A stretch of 64,000 nt of DNA from JANQQC01 sp965262255 (GTDB lineage: Bacteria > Pseudomonadota > Alphaproteobacteria > Caulobacterales > Hyphomonadaceae), in contig OZ253505.1 of the NCBI GenBank assembly GCA_965262255.1, positions 2,170,001-2,234,000 on the forward strand. Reading direction: 5' to 3'. A program made the translations under genes and the position numbers. The notes under the pieces are model-generated. The model was not told the DNA's origin and did not search any database. It worked only from the letters and a program-made list of their open reading frames with translations. Positions 35,531 through 43,995 of this stretch are shown here, one piece after another. Positions within the stretch are counted from its first letter, which is position 1. The number at the start of each line of letters is the position of its first letter.

Positions 35531-36181
35531 GTGTATTCTAAAATTGAAGCAGGTGATCATTCACCGTCGAACACCTCTGACCGTAGGATGTGTCTAGGAA
35601 CTGTCTTTGAATGGTTTGGGCGTTTTCTATCCAGTTTGAACTTATTCGCAAGATATCATCCTACCGTAATCGGCGAGATTCTGACCATAGATACGGAAAA
35701 GCGGAGAGTATTGGTTCGGAACCTAGCATCGCTTTGGGGCATCTATATCCTATACGATAAGAGGTTTGAGGAAATTCTAAGAACCAACGCTTCTAACCCT
35801 GTTGAAATAACAGGTAAAATTCGTATAGATCGAGAAGAAAACCCTTTGTCAGTTGTTTACATTGAGAAGATTGTACCGGTGGATACGAGTGACATTCCGT
35901 TATCAGAGATACTGCCTGACCATTTGAAATTGAAGACTAAAGAGACTCCACTTATCAAAGTAAAGTTAGAAGAGGAAGAGAAGCGCTTTTATTCTGGAAG
36001 GCATGAGAATCTGCGTATATTTGCCTGCGGAGATTCTAGAGATCAACTGAAGGAAAGCCTTAAAGAACGCGTTGAAATTTGTTGGGATGAGTTTGTTAAG
36101 GAAGATGGCTCAGACTTATCGCAGGGTGCCCTAGACTTGCGTGAAAGACTGCTAACTACTTTTGAGGAGGTAAAGACGTGA
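35531..36181 (+). CDS. Conserved-looking hypothetical protein, duplicated copy B
   Basis: 216 residues from GTG 35531, with AAAAAAGGAGATAATT directly before it; the frame is open to 35417 but that extension is unlike copy A. It is a paralogue of the gene at 34130: NPVEITGKIRIDREENPLSVVY and VDTSDIPLSEILPDHLKLKT are nearly identical, with more differences at the N-terminus and in the ESLKERVEICWDEF region. Both copies are open, so selection may maintain both, or the duplication is recent. Function unknown. It ends 61 bases before the convergent DUF262/DUF1524 nuclease gene. Confidence 0.75.
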   Translation: MYSKIEAGDHSPSNTSDRRMCLGTVFEWFGRFLSSLNLFARYHPTVIGEILTIDTEKRRVLVRNLASLWGIYILYDKRFEEILRTNASNPVEITGKIRIDREENPLSVVYIEKIVPVDTSDIPLSEILPDHLKLKTKETPLIKVKLEEEEKRFYSGRHENLRIFACGDSRDQLKESLKERVEICWDEFVKEDGSDLSQGALDLRERLLTTFEEVKT

Positions 36182-36242
36182 TGGGACGATCCATAATTTT
36201 ACACTAATGCACTATGAATTTGCCAAATAGATCATATGCACT

Positions 36243-38129
36243 TTACAGGCATGGCCAAATGGAAACTGCCTGTTCAGCGAGATGTTCTCCTCGTTCGTGA
36301 ATATCTTTTTCTGTCCAACTCGCTTTGCCAACAAACCATCGATTTAAGAAAAGTCCGGAATGAAGTTCTAGTTCCTTCTTTTTCGCACTGAAACTTTTGT
36401 TTCCGAGTGAAATGTTCAACATGTCTGTAATTAGAGTTAAATTGCCTAGGGTGTGCAATTTCATATTTCGCTCTGAAATTCTACCTTCGTCTACTGATGA
36501 ATCCGTACTTTCGAATGGCCATTCCTCTGTCCATGTTTGCGGAAGAACGTGTTCAGTCCAAAGTTGATCAGGCATTGACGTTTTTTCAGAAAATGTCGTT
36601 CTAGATGCTAGTTCTAATTCCCAAAGTATGTCTTTTACTCGTTTCCCTGGAGCTAAATTAAAGGCTGGATTATGTAGTATACCTCGCCGAAATTCATCGT
36701 CGTTCGGAAAGAGAGTGCTTTCGCCATGTTTGTCACTAAAGTATTGTCTGAAAACAGCAAGTGAAGTACCTTTGACTACAAATTCTCGCGCTAGGCTCTG
36801 AAACACGTTGTTAAGGTTTTTTCCGGTCAAACCTGAAATTGTTCGCCGAACTATGTAGGAGTATATCATTTGGTACAGTCGTTTCTTTTCAGACGAATCC
36901 AAATCACTTACACTTATCTGCATTACTATCGGATAGGCAGTCGTCACTTGCCATGCCGCAAGTTTTCGACCAATCCAACAAAGTTCGGAATCAGTTATTA
37001 TCTTCTCTTCTAGTGTTTCATAAGTTGGAACAAATTTTTCCAGTTCGCTTAACTCCTCCAAGACGCTTTTGAAACGTTGTTTTCCTTTAGGTACTGCGAA
37101 CGCTCTATATTCAGAGTAAAGTTCGCGAATTGAAATTTTCCTACCAGTTTCTGCGGTTAGAACATGATGAAGGAAATGATCGATTCGAGGGCGTTTTGGA
37201 CGAGAAAATGGCGATGGTTGATCCCACCACCTGTCGTTAAAAGGTTGCCAAAGCTTCTGGAATAGTTCTTCTGTATTGGAATCTTCTTCTTTCTCCGCAC
37301 GATGGAAAATATTGTTGCGAACCAAGTCCATCGTTAGCAGTGGTCGTCCTTTAGAGTTCAATGTTTCGAAAATAATCTGTGGATCATCGCCCTCATCTAA
37401 TGTTATAACCACCAACTTCATTTGTTCAAGAAGTGCTTTAAGAAGCGCCTCAAGGCGGAAATGAGCAGTATCTCTGTCTTCTAATACTTGCAAGCCTTGC
37501 ATAACTACGGATTCTTCTTCATTGGACGGCGAAACATACGTGGTTTCGTAATGAACGAATGTATCGACTTTTCCACAGAATATTTGGTACGCTCGCAGTG
37601 CTCTATATGGAGTGTTTTTCGGAACTCTATCACCGACATAGAAATTATGAAATTTCTGACCAACTTTCAGTTGAGTATTATCAATGATGAAATGAAAAAC
37701 CTCCCTGTCTTCCGGGGTAGGTGTCAATTTAAACCGAGCTATCTCTTCTGTATCTTTGGGCTTCGGCTTATTAAACAGGTAACCTTCGGTTTGTTCGGCA
37801 ATTTCATCAACGTTATGCTTTCGGGCGATCTCGCGAATTGCTGCGAGGAAAAGCTGAAAAGTGGTTAAGCGCTGTTGACCATCAACGACCTGCATTTTTG
37901 GAGTGACGGCAATTTGGGAAGATTCAAACTCCGGAAGAAGAATTAGGGCTCCCATATAGTGCTTGAACCCCTTTCCGTCGTCAATCAACTCTGCCGCCTT
38001 CATCTCAACATCATTCCAAAACGGGTCTAACTGAGTATCATCCCACTGATACTTTCGCTGGTATATGGGAACCATAAACCGACGCGAGTCGTAAAAGATC
38101 TCCTGAGCATTATAATCTTTGGTTTCCAT
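36243..38129 (-). CDS. DUF262/DUF1524 nuclease (GmrSD-like)
   Basis: 628 residues. The N-terminal DUF262 domain has the motifs IYQRKYQW (residues 22-29) and VVDGQQRLTTF (81-91), the nucleotide-binding ParB/sulfiredoxin-like site, plus IIFETLNSKGRPL. The C-terminal DUF1524 domain has the HNH-type nuclease pattern TEHVLPQTW, HTLGNLTLI and LGNKSFSAKKKEL. This fusion is the layout of single-chain GmrSD-type IV restriction enzymes, which cut modified phage DNA and are driven by nucleotide hydrolysis; substrate choice cannot be read here. GGAGAAAATC precedes ATG 38129. Its 3' end is present twice because of the tandem duplication. It stands convergent to the duplicated hypothetical gene. Confidence 0.88.
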   Translation of the reverse strand: METKDYNAQEIFYDSRRFMVPIYQRKYQWDDTQLDPFWNDVEMKAAELIDDGKGFKHYMGALILLPEFESSQIAVTPKMQVVDGQQRLTTFQLFLAAIREIARKHNVDEIAEQTEGYLFNKPKPKDTEEIARFKLTPTPEDREVFHFIIDNTQLKVGQKFHNFYVGDRVPKNTPYRALRAYQIFCGKVDTFVHYETTYVSPSNEEESVVMQGLQVLEDRDTAHFRLEALLKALLEQMKLVVITLDEGDDPQIIFETLNSKGRPLLTMDLVRNNIFHRAEKEEDSNTEELFQKLWQPFNDRWWDQPSPFSRPKRPRIDHFLHHVLTAETGRKISIRELYSEYRAFAVPKGKQRFKSVLEELSELEKFVPTYETLEEKIITDSELCWIGRKLAAWQVTTAYPIVMQISVSDLDSSEKKRLYQMIYSYIVRRTISGLTGKNLNNVFQSLAREFVVKGTSLAVFRQYFSDKHGESTLFPNDDEFRRGILHNPAFNLAPGKRVKDILWELELASRTTFSEKTSMPDQLWTEHVLPQTWTEEWPFESTDSSVDEGRISERNMKLHTLGNLTLITDMLNISLGNKSFSAKKKELELHSGLFLNRWFVGKASWTEKDIHERGEHLAEQAVSIWPCL

Positions 38130-38194
38130 GATTTTCTCCCCAACTAAGGTGATTAGCCGTTCCTACCAGAATGGAGGAACAATATGTCATAATA

Positions 38195-38203
38195 CCCCCC
38201 CCC
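38195..38203. repeat. C9 homopolymer tract
   Basis: Nine consecutive C residues 66 bases upstream of the DUF262 nuclease start (minus strand reads G9). It lies in that gene's presumed promoter/leader region. Tract-length changes there could alter expression; an assembly artefact is also possible. Confidence 0.75.
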
Positions 38204-38369
38204 TCGAAATTGCAAGTAAGCTGGCATTTGAGAGCAGTAGATAGATTCAAAATTTTTTAAAATGAATTTGGAGTACCAAATCAAAACGCTACAACCCTCT
38301 GCGGATCGTTGCTTTTCATCTGTCTCTTTGGGTGTTCCTCGCTCGCACACATATAGCGGTGTGGATTTC

Positions 38370-39321
38370 CAGATGTGACTACCAGTTTCGCTCTTACAAA
38401 CGGCGAAATATGGACTCCAAATGGTTAGCAAGAGGCATCGATAGTTGAGGACCGCATAATTAAAGCAGTTGGGACAAATGAAGAAATAATATCGGCACTT
38501 CCAGATGATAAATCCGTTTTTGATCTTGAAGGAAAAGCTGTCTTTCCAAGTATTCATAAAATGCATGTTCACGGCCTCTATGCAGGTATTGAGTACCTAG
38601 CGTGTAGTTTCCCTCATGTGTCAGAACCGAATGTTATCCGAGAGCGAGTCACCGAGTGTATTCAGGAAGTTGAACCCGGGGAGTGGATCGTAGGAGGAAA
38701 TTGGGTTGCCGCGGTATTCAAAGAAGCTGAACAAAACAGAGCTTTTCTAGATGCAGTTGCTCCTGACAATCCAGTGATTCTTGGCGACGAGTCTCATCAT
38801 AGTGCATGAGTAAATTCTAAAGCCTTGGAGGTTGCAGGGATTTCGAAGGATTCCCCTGATACTGAAGGAGGCATCAAAGAGCGTGATGAATTCGGCGAAC
38901 CTACTGGGATGCTAAGAGAGACGGCTACGTACCTAGTAGAGGAGATATCGCCTCCTACTAGTAAAGAGTTTCAACGTAAAGCTCTGAAATATGCGACACA
39001 GGAGATGCTTTCATTTGGGATAACGTCATTTATGGACCCATCGGTCGGAAAAGAAATTTCGAAATCTATTCTAGTTTGGCCGAAGAAGGTAAAATTAAAC
39101 AGAAAGTGAGTGGATGCTTAGTTTGGGAAAAACGTGGCACGGAATGGGGAAAGGCCGGATTTCAGGTAAGCAATAGAATGATCGAGAACAGAGCTAAGCT
39201 TAGCCACGGTAATCTATCTTTCGATTGCATCAAACTTATACTAGACGTTGTTCCGACCGAAAGTCGAACGGTAGCAATGGTTGCGCCATACTTCAAAGAC
39301 GGTAAGTGTATAGTTTCGTGA
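38370..39321 (+). pseudogene. Broken YtcJ-type amidohydrolase
   Basis: The translation follows the Amidohydro_3 (YtcJ-like) family: ALTNGEIWTPNG, VEDRIIKAVGTNEEI, KAVFPSIHKMHVHG (metal-binding HxH), EWIVGGNW, DESHHSA then NSKALEVAGI, and TGMLRETA. It is interrupted by a stop after TPNG, a TGA where SAWVNSKA would be expected (38807-38809), and a frameshift near 39090. It ends at 39321, well short of the usual length. It is a dead gene inside the tuf-rpsJ island; these enzymes hydrolyse C-N bonds of unknown substrates. Confidence 0.8.
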
Positions 39322-39671
39322 ACCTATGCCAGGACAAAGTGGAATTTAGGGGAGGGGATACATAAACCCTAAATTTTTAACCAGTTTTTTCTCACCGAGT
39401 ATATTAATTCTACCTTTCTATGAATTGGGAAGAGAGTCTTGAATATCCGAATTTTTTTCTATTCTAAACTATGTTGTTGTTAGTTCGACGATTGAAGTCA
39501 AAATCTGAATAACCTTTTGTGTGATTGGTTCAACTAAGTTTTAGTTTATCCCGTCATTAGTTAGGCTCCTTATGTTAAAATTGGCGTACTAGTTGAACAT
39601 TAAATTACGATAGTGTTCGCGATATGGTTCAAGTAGAGATGTAGTTTGATATTTTCTTTGGTGAAAACGCA
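39322..39671. other. Intergenic region after the amidohydrolase relic
   Basis: 350 AT-rich bases with no credible ORF, tRNA, repeat or terminator. The 3' end presumably contains the parD promoter. Confidence 0.35.
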
Positions 39672-39950
39672 ATGCAATTCTTTGAAACAACAATTAAGTT
39701 GAATGAATCTGATCACGACTTTGTAACTAGCAAGGTTGAGTCAGGGGAGTTTTCAAGTGTTTCCGACGTCATATCGAGTTTGATCGGTCTTCAGCGCGAT
39801 CAGATATTTGATTCACCGGAAGTAATTGAGATGGTTCGAGAGAGATATGAGCAAAGCTTTCAGGAGCCAGGACGGAACGTAAGCGAAGAGCAGCTACTTA
39901 AAGAAATACATGAGCGAGCGCGAAAAGATGGCCTCCTACCGATTAAATAG
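39672..39950 (+). CDS. ParD-like antitoxin
   Basis: 92 residues. The N-terminus (FETTIKLNESDHDFVTSKVESGEFSSVSDVISSLI) is a ribbon-helix-helix of the ParD/CopG type, which binds DNA as a dimer and represses its own operon; the acidic C-terminal tail (VIEMVRERYEQSF..., EEQLLKEIHERA) is where the toxin would bind. The next gene overlaps its 3' end by 23 bases and encodes a ParE-like protein, the standard toxin-antitoxin arrangement. The antitoxin frame is complete, while its toxin is broken, so the locus is probably no longer an active addiction module. Confidence 0.8.
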   Translation: MQFFETTIKLNESDHDFVTSKVESGEFSSVSDVISSLIGLQRDQIFDSPEVIEMVRERYEQSFQEPGRNVSEEQLLKEIHERARKDGLLPIK

Positions 39951-40110
39951 TCGATTGTCTGAAGATTTAACTCAAATTTGGCAGTACGGGTACCGAAATT
40001 GGGGTTTGCAACGGGCGAATTCGTTTTACAAGGCTCTTTGCGAAAAGTTTCGAGAAATAGCAGATCATCCATTCCGTTACCATATAGTCGATGGTGTAGG
40101 AAAGGGATGA
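39928..40110 (+). pseudogene. Truncated ParE-like toxin
   Basis: From ATG 39928: MASYRLNSRLSEDLTQIWQY, then LQRANSFYKALCEKFREIADHP, the helical hairpin typical of RelE/ParE toxins. The frame ends at a TGA (40108-40110) after DGVGKG, where intact ParE continues with the beta-sheet that carries the active surface. A shifted frame gives GMKPQFVGKIIRVDTVYLDF, resembling the lost part. The toxin is therefore probably inactivated by a frameshift and early stop, possibly preventing toxicity. Confidence 0.7.
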
Positions 40111-40244
40111 AGCCGCAATTTGTAGGAAAGATTATTCGGGTGGATACAGTTTATCTCGATTTCCCAGTCCATTCTTTTTTCTAGAGAGGTGGTATAATGC
40201 TCAATAGAGGGGAGCTCCGACCTGTAAATTTGAGGAAACAAAAA

Positions 40245-40427
40245 ATGTCAGATGTGGATGACCGATGGGTTGCAAACGCTGAGGAACACGGCAAAATGAA
40301 TAGTAAAATTGATGTCCTAGATGAAAGATCTAAGTGGCATAGTCGAATGCTGTGGTTCATACTAGCCGGAATTATCGCCTCTCCGTTTATAGAAAAATAC
40401 GTGCTACCGAATATTGGCAGAGGGTAA
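40245..40427 (+). CDS. Small one-helix membrane protein
   Basis: 60 residues from ATG 40245, preceded by GAGGAA; the frame is open to 40197 but the ATG at 40245 has the better ribosome site. It has a hydrophilic, charged N-terminal half (SDVDDRWVANAEEHGKMNSK) with heptad-like spacing and a C-terminal hydrophobic helix MLWFILAGIIASPFI. This resembles XhlA/holin-accessory or small phage membrane proteins in shape, but I see no diagnostic motif. Context: last gene of the tuf-rpsJ island, after a broken ParE. Confidence 0.5.
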   Translation: MSDVDDRWVANAEEHGKMNSKIDVLDERSKWHSRMLWFILAGIIASPFIEKYVLPNIGRG

Positions 40428-40814
40428 GTTAAACAAGCTAAATTATTAGCCTCATTGGTCTTAGTTGGCATTCTTAGAGGTTGTCAATTGAATGACGATA
40501 TTGAGTTTAACTCATAATTCGGAGCGGTATTGGACTCCAAAGAGTAGCAGTTAGAACCCTAATTTTTGAAGATTCTGCAAGATAATCCGATTATTTGTTA
40601 CTCTTGCCGAAGCTGTTCCGAAAACCGTCGTCGTTCAAAACATTTGACGAATCGCCGATTCTATTGTAAAGAACAAGCATAGAGGGTCGGTAGTGCGCCA
40701 AGTTCCGCGCAAACACTTCCCCATTCGAACTTAACATTTAATTTGTTGCCTGTGCCGAAGCGACGGCGGTCGTTGGCCTTCGGTAGGGCGTTGTATTGTG
40801 AGTGGATCACGAGA
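40428..40814. other. Leader and promoter region of the S10 operon
   Basis: 387 bases with no gene I trust (a longer upstream reading of rpsJ is rejected). A candidate promoter is TTGACG (40644-40649), 17 bases, TAAAGA (40667-40672), giving a leader of roughly 140 bases before rpsJ. In E. coli an L4-responsive S10 leader exists; I see no clear equivalent. Confidence 0.35.
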
Positions 40815-41132
40815 ATGAAACGGCAGAATATACGCATCAGACTCAAAGCGTTCGATCACCGGGCGCTTGATCTGTCGGCCAAAGAGATCGTGTCGACCGC
40901 CAAACGGACGGGAGCCGAAGTCAAAGGTCCAATCCCACTCCCGACACGTATAGAAAGATTTACCGTCAACCGAAGCCCTCATATTGATAAGAAATCCCGC
41001 GAACAATTTGAAATAAGAACACATAAACGCATTTTGGATATCCTTGATCCAACACCGCAAACCGTCGATGCTTTGATGAAACTTGACCTCTCCGCGGGTG
41101 TCGGCATTGAAATTAAATTGGACGGTGCATAA
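40815..41132 (+). CDS. rpsJ: 30S ribosomal protein S10
   Basis: 105 residues from ATG 40815 (MKRQNIRIRLKAFDHRALD). The frame is open to 40743, but the 24 extra codons do not match the family. S10 is a 30S head protein and also NusE, the antitermination factor partner of NusB. The TRTGAEVKGPIPLPTRIERFTV-type loop is present (here KRTGAEVKGPIPLPTRIE). First gene of the S10 operon; rplC begins two bases after its stop. Confidence 0.98.
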   Translation: MKRQNIRIRLKAFDHRALDLSAKEIVSTAKRTGAEVKGPIPLPTRIERFTVNRSPHIDKKSREQFEIRTHKRILDILDPTPQTVDALMKLDLSAGVGIEIKLDGA

Positions 41133-41134
41133 AA

Positions 41135-41902
41135 ATGGCCACGACTCGCGAACGAACAGGTGTGATTGCCCGTAAATTGGGCATGACTCGTGTCTTCGCC
41201 GAAGGCGGAGAACATATCCCTGTGACATTATTGTCCTTAGATGGGTGCCAAGTCGTCGGTGTGCGCACAAACCAAGATCGCCAAGTGACGACTGAAAAGA
41301 ATGGCGAAGTTACTCGGAATGATGGCTACACCGCGGTAGTTATGGGATTAGGTGAACGAAAAGCCAAGAGATTTGCTAAGGCACAGCGCGAACAGTTCTC
41401 GAAAGCGGAAGTTGCTCCTAAGGCAAAATGTGTTGAGTTTCGAGTGAGTGGAGAACTTCCCGAGGTCGGAGCAGAAGTGCAGGCCGATCATTTCATTCCG
41501 GGGCAAAAGATCGATGTGTCGGCGCTCACCAAAGGACGTGGGTTCGCTGGAGGCATGAAGCGCTGGAATTTCGCTGGGTTAAGAGCGTCACACGGGGTTT
41601 CAATTTCCCACCGTTCGCACGGCTCGACCGGGCAGTGCCAAGATCCTGGCCGCGTTTTCAAAGGAAAGAAAATGGCTGGACACTACGGCACAGAACGCCG
41701 AACTGTCCAAAATCTTGAGGTCGTTCGTACGGATGTCGATCGAGGTCTAATTTACGTCAAAGGCGCTGTTCCCGGACATAAAGGAACCGTGGTTGAAGTA
41801 TTCGACGCGATCAAACGCGCAAGACCCTCTGAGGCTCCCGATATCGGTTCGTTTAAATCTGAGAACTCTGGAGCCGACAATCAAGAAGGAGATCAATCGT
41901 AA
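41135..41902 (+). CDS. rplC: 50S ribosomal protein L3
   Basis: 255 residues, on the long side owing to a C-terminal tail (SEAPDIGSFKSENSGADNQE). L3 is an early 23S-binding protein near the peptidyl-transferase centre. GSTGQCQDPGRVFKGKKMAG contains the glutamine that PrmB methylates in other bacteria. ATG 41135 has the rpsJ stop immediately upstream; its own stop overlaps the rplD start (ATGA-type junction), implying translational coupling. Confidence 0.97.
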   Translation: MATTRERTGVIARKLGMTRVFAEGGEHIPVTLLSLDGCQVVGVRTNQDRQVTTEKNGEVTRNDGYTAVVMGLGERKAKRFAKAQREQFSKAEVAPKAKCVEFRVSGELPEVGAEVQADHFIPGQKIDVSALTKGRGFAGGMKRWNFAGLRASHGVSISHRSHGSTGQCQDPGRVFKGKKMAGHYGTERRTVQNLEVVRTDVDRGLIYVKGAVPGHKGTVVEVFDAIKRARPSEAPDIGSFKSENSGADNQEGDQS

Positions 41903-42849
41903 TGAAGATTGATATCTACAGTCTTGACGAAGCAAAAGCGATTGGAAATATATCGCTTGATGATGCCATTTTCGGGGTGCAAAAAATCCGAAAAGACATC
42001 ATTCATCAGGCAGTGCGCTGGCAATTAGCTAAACGCCGTGCTGGAACACGTAAAACTCAAGTCCGCGATGAAGTATCAACTACCACCAAGAAAGCATTTA
42101 GACAAAAAGGGACGGGATTAGCAAGACGAGGGGCAAAGAACGCAGGATTATTAGTTGGAGGAAGTGTCGCGCACGGGCCAAGAGTGAGAAGTCACGAACA
42201 TAAATTTCCAAAACGACTTAGAAAAACAGCACTAGCGCATGCACTCTCAACAAAAGTAACTGATGGAAATTTGATAATTATAGAAAATACGGAAATGACA
42301 ACACATAAAACAAAAGATTTGCACCAGAAACTTAATAATCTCAATCTCGATAATGCTTTAATAATAGATACTTCAATAAATGCCAATTTTGCCATAGCCT
42401 CCCGTAATATTCCAAACATAGATGTAATGCCAGCGAAAGGATTGAATGTCTACGACATTCTCAAACGAGATAAACTTGTTTTAACAAAAGAGGCCGTTCA
42501 AGCAGTTCTAGATCGTTTTGACGAAACCAAACCTGCCCAAGAGTCTCCGTTCTCCAAAGAAAACTTTATTGACGACGTTCGATTTATTGATGGCGCAGGG
42601 CCTAGAGCGGTTCGTGCGCTACGTCGGGCTAAACTAGGAACACTAACAGCGTTTACATCCGCTTCTGACGAAGATCGGGAATCCGCTTTGACCAAAGCGG
42701 GGATCGCTGAAAAAGCAAAATCACAAGATTGGCTTGGTCAAGCAAAAGCGATGATGGAGGGAGTCGCACCTGCTAGTAGAAAACTAAGAAATTATGCAGC
42801 GCGACTTCTAGCGAAACGAAGTCAGCAGGAGGTCGTCAATCATGGCTGA
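41902..42849 (+). CDS. rplD: 50S ribosomal protein L4 with C-terminal helix-hairpin-helix-like extension
   Basis: 315 residues, about 110 more than usual. Residues 1-206 are ordinary L4: the RNA-binding loop KKAFRQKGTGLARRGAKNAG, the GGSVAHGPRVRSHEHK stretch and the terminal LKRDKLVLTKEAVQAVLDRF. The extension, from about 207, contains DDVRFIDGAGPRAVRALRRA, a helix-hairpin-helix pattern, followed by KSQDWLGQAKAMMEG, the same block seen after HhH domains at the C-terminus of L21 in many alphaproteobacteria. It probably adds an rRNA-contacting domain. In frame throughout, no stop between parts. The start overlaps rplC by one base; rplW overlaps its end by eight. Confidence 0.95.
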   Translation: MKIDIYSLDEAKAIGNISLDDAIFGVQKIRKDIIHQAVRWQLAKRRAGTRKTQVRDEVSTTTKKAFRQKGTGLARRGAKNAGLLVGGSVAHGPRVRSHEHKFPKRLRKTALAHALSTKVTDGNLIIIENTEMTTHKTKDLHQKLNNLNLDNALIIDTSINANFAIASRNIPNIDVMPAKGLNVYDILKRDKLVLTKEAVQAVLDRFDETKPAQESPFSKENFIDDVRFIDGAGPRAVRALRRAKLGTLTAFTSASDEDRESALTKAGIAEKAKSQDWLGQAKAMMEGVAPASRKLRNYAARLLAKRSQQEVVNHG

Positions 42850-43147
42850 TGCTCGCGTTCAAGACTACGACACCATACTTCGACCGGTGATAACCGAGAA
42901 AGCAACCTATGCCAATGAGTTAGGCAAGTTGATTTTCAAAGTACCTCTCACGGCGACAAAACCACAGATCAAACAAGCAGTCGAAAATTTGTTTAAGGTT
43001 GATGTAACGAAAGTGAACACAATTCTGATTAAGGGGAAACCCAAGCGTTTTCGCGGTGGAATTGGAAAGCAGAATGATTATAAGAAAGCGATCGTTACAC
43101 TGCAAGAAGGACAGTCCGTAGATGTCATGACAGGAGCTGGAGGTTAA
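42842..43147 (+). CDS. rplW: 50S ribosomal protein L23
   Basis: 101 residues, normal. L23 lies at the peptide-exit tunnel and docks SRP and trigger factor. The start is followed by YDTILRPVITEKATYANE, and the body includes KLIFKVPLTATKPQIKQAVE and VNTILIKGKPKRFRG. Its ATG lies eight bases inside the end of rplD, indicating coupled translation; rplB starts five bases after it. Confidence 0.98.
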   Translation: MADARVQDYDTILRPVITEKATYANELGKLIFKVPLTATKPQIKQAVENLFKVDVTKVNTILIKGKPKRFRGGIGKQNDYKKAIVTLQEGQSVDVMTGAGG

Positions 43148-43151
43148 AATC

Positions 43152-43982
43152 ATGGCACTCAAATCATTTAATCCAACGTCACCAGGAAGACGGCAACTTG
43201 TAACAGTTGACCGTTCCCATCTCCATAAAGGTCGTCCAGTTAAATCATTAACTGAAGGTCTCTCGAAGAAGGGTGGACGGAATAATCGCGGTCGAATTAC
43301 GGCTCGCCGAATAGGCGGTGGGGCAAAACGACTTTACAGAAAAGTCGATTTCAAACGAAAGAAATGGGACGTTCCTGCAACAGTTGAACGATTAGAGTAC
43401 GACCCAAATCGAACCGCCTTTATTGCCCTAATAAAATATGAGGACGGTGAACTTTCATACATTCTCGCACCGCAAAGAATGGCAGTTGGCGACACTGTTA
43501 TCACTTCCAAAACAGCAGATATTAAACCGGGTAACGTTCTACCTCTGAGAAACATGCCATTAGGGACAATTGTCCATAATGTTGAAATGAAACCCAAAAA
43601 AGGTGGTCAAATCGCTCGAGCCGCAGGAACATACGTTCAACTCGCCGGTCGCGACGGTAGTTATGCTCAGATAAAATTGTCCTCAGGTGAATTGAGGATG
43701 GTACCTATCGATTGCCTTGCCACTGTTGGGGCGGTCTCGAATCCGGACAATATGAACAAAGTTCTTGGCAAGGCGGGCAGGAAACGGCATCTAGGAAAAC
43801 GTCCAGCTGTTCGCGGTGTCGCTATGAACCCTGTGGATCATCCGCATGGAGGTGGTGAAGGGAAGGCATCGGGTGGACGTCACCCCGTCACACCGTGGGG
43901 TATGAAAACTCGTGGGCCAAAAACGAGAAAAAACAAAGAGACGGATCGGCTCATAATTCGGCGACGGAACTCGAAGCGATAA
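43152..43982 (+). CDS. rplB: 50S ribosomal protein L2
   Basis: 276 residues, normal. L2 supports the peptidyl-transferase centre and subunit joining. Diagnostic sequence: NPTSPGRRQLVTVDRS, NRGRITARRIGGGAKRLYR and the conserved histidine loop MNPVDHPHGGGEGKA. The end, RRRNSKR, is intact. It is placed between rplW and rpsS in the usual order. Confidence 0.98.
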   Translation: MALKSFNPTSPGRRQLVTVDRSHLHKGRPVKSLTEGLSKKGGRNNRGRITARRIGGGAKRLYRKVDFKRKKWDVPATVERLEYDPNRTAFIALIKYEDGELSYILAPQRMAVGDTVITSKTADIKPGNVLPLRNMPLGTIVHNVEMKPKKGGQIARAAGTYVQLAGRDGSYAQIKLSSGELRMVPIDCLATVGAVSNPDNMNKVLGKAGRKRHLGKRPAVRGVAMNPVDHPHGGGEGKASGGRHPVTPWGMKTRGPKTRKNKETDRLIIRRRNSKR

Positions 43983-43995
43983 GGATTGATTTGAT

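Noticed and set aside
40743..40814. N-terminal extension of S10
   Set aside because: Not family sequence; ATG 40815 gives the standard 105-residue S10.
40731..41270. Antisense ORF over rpsJ/rplC
   Set aside because: Shadow of strongly conserved ribosomal genes on the other strand.
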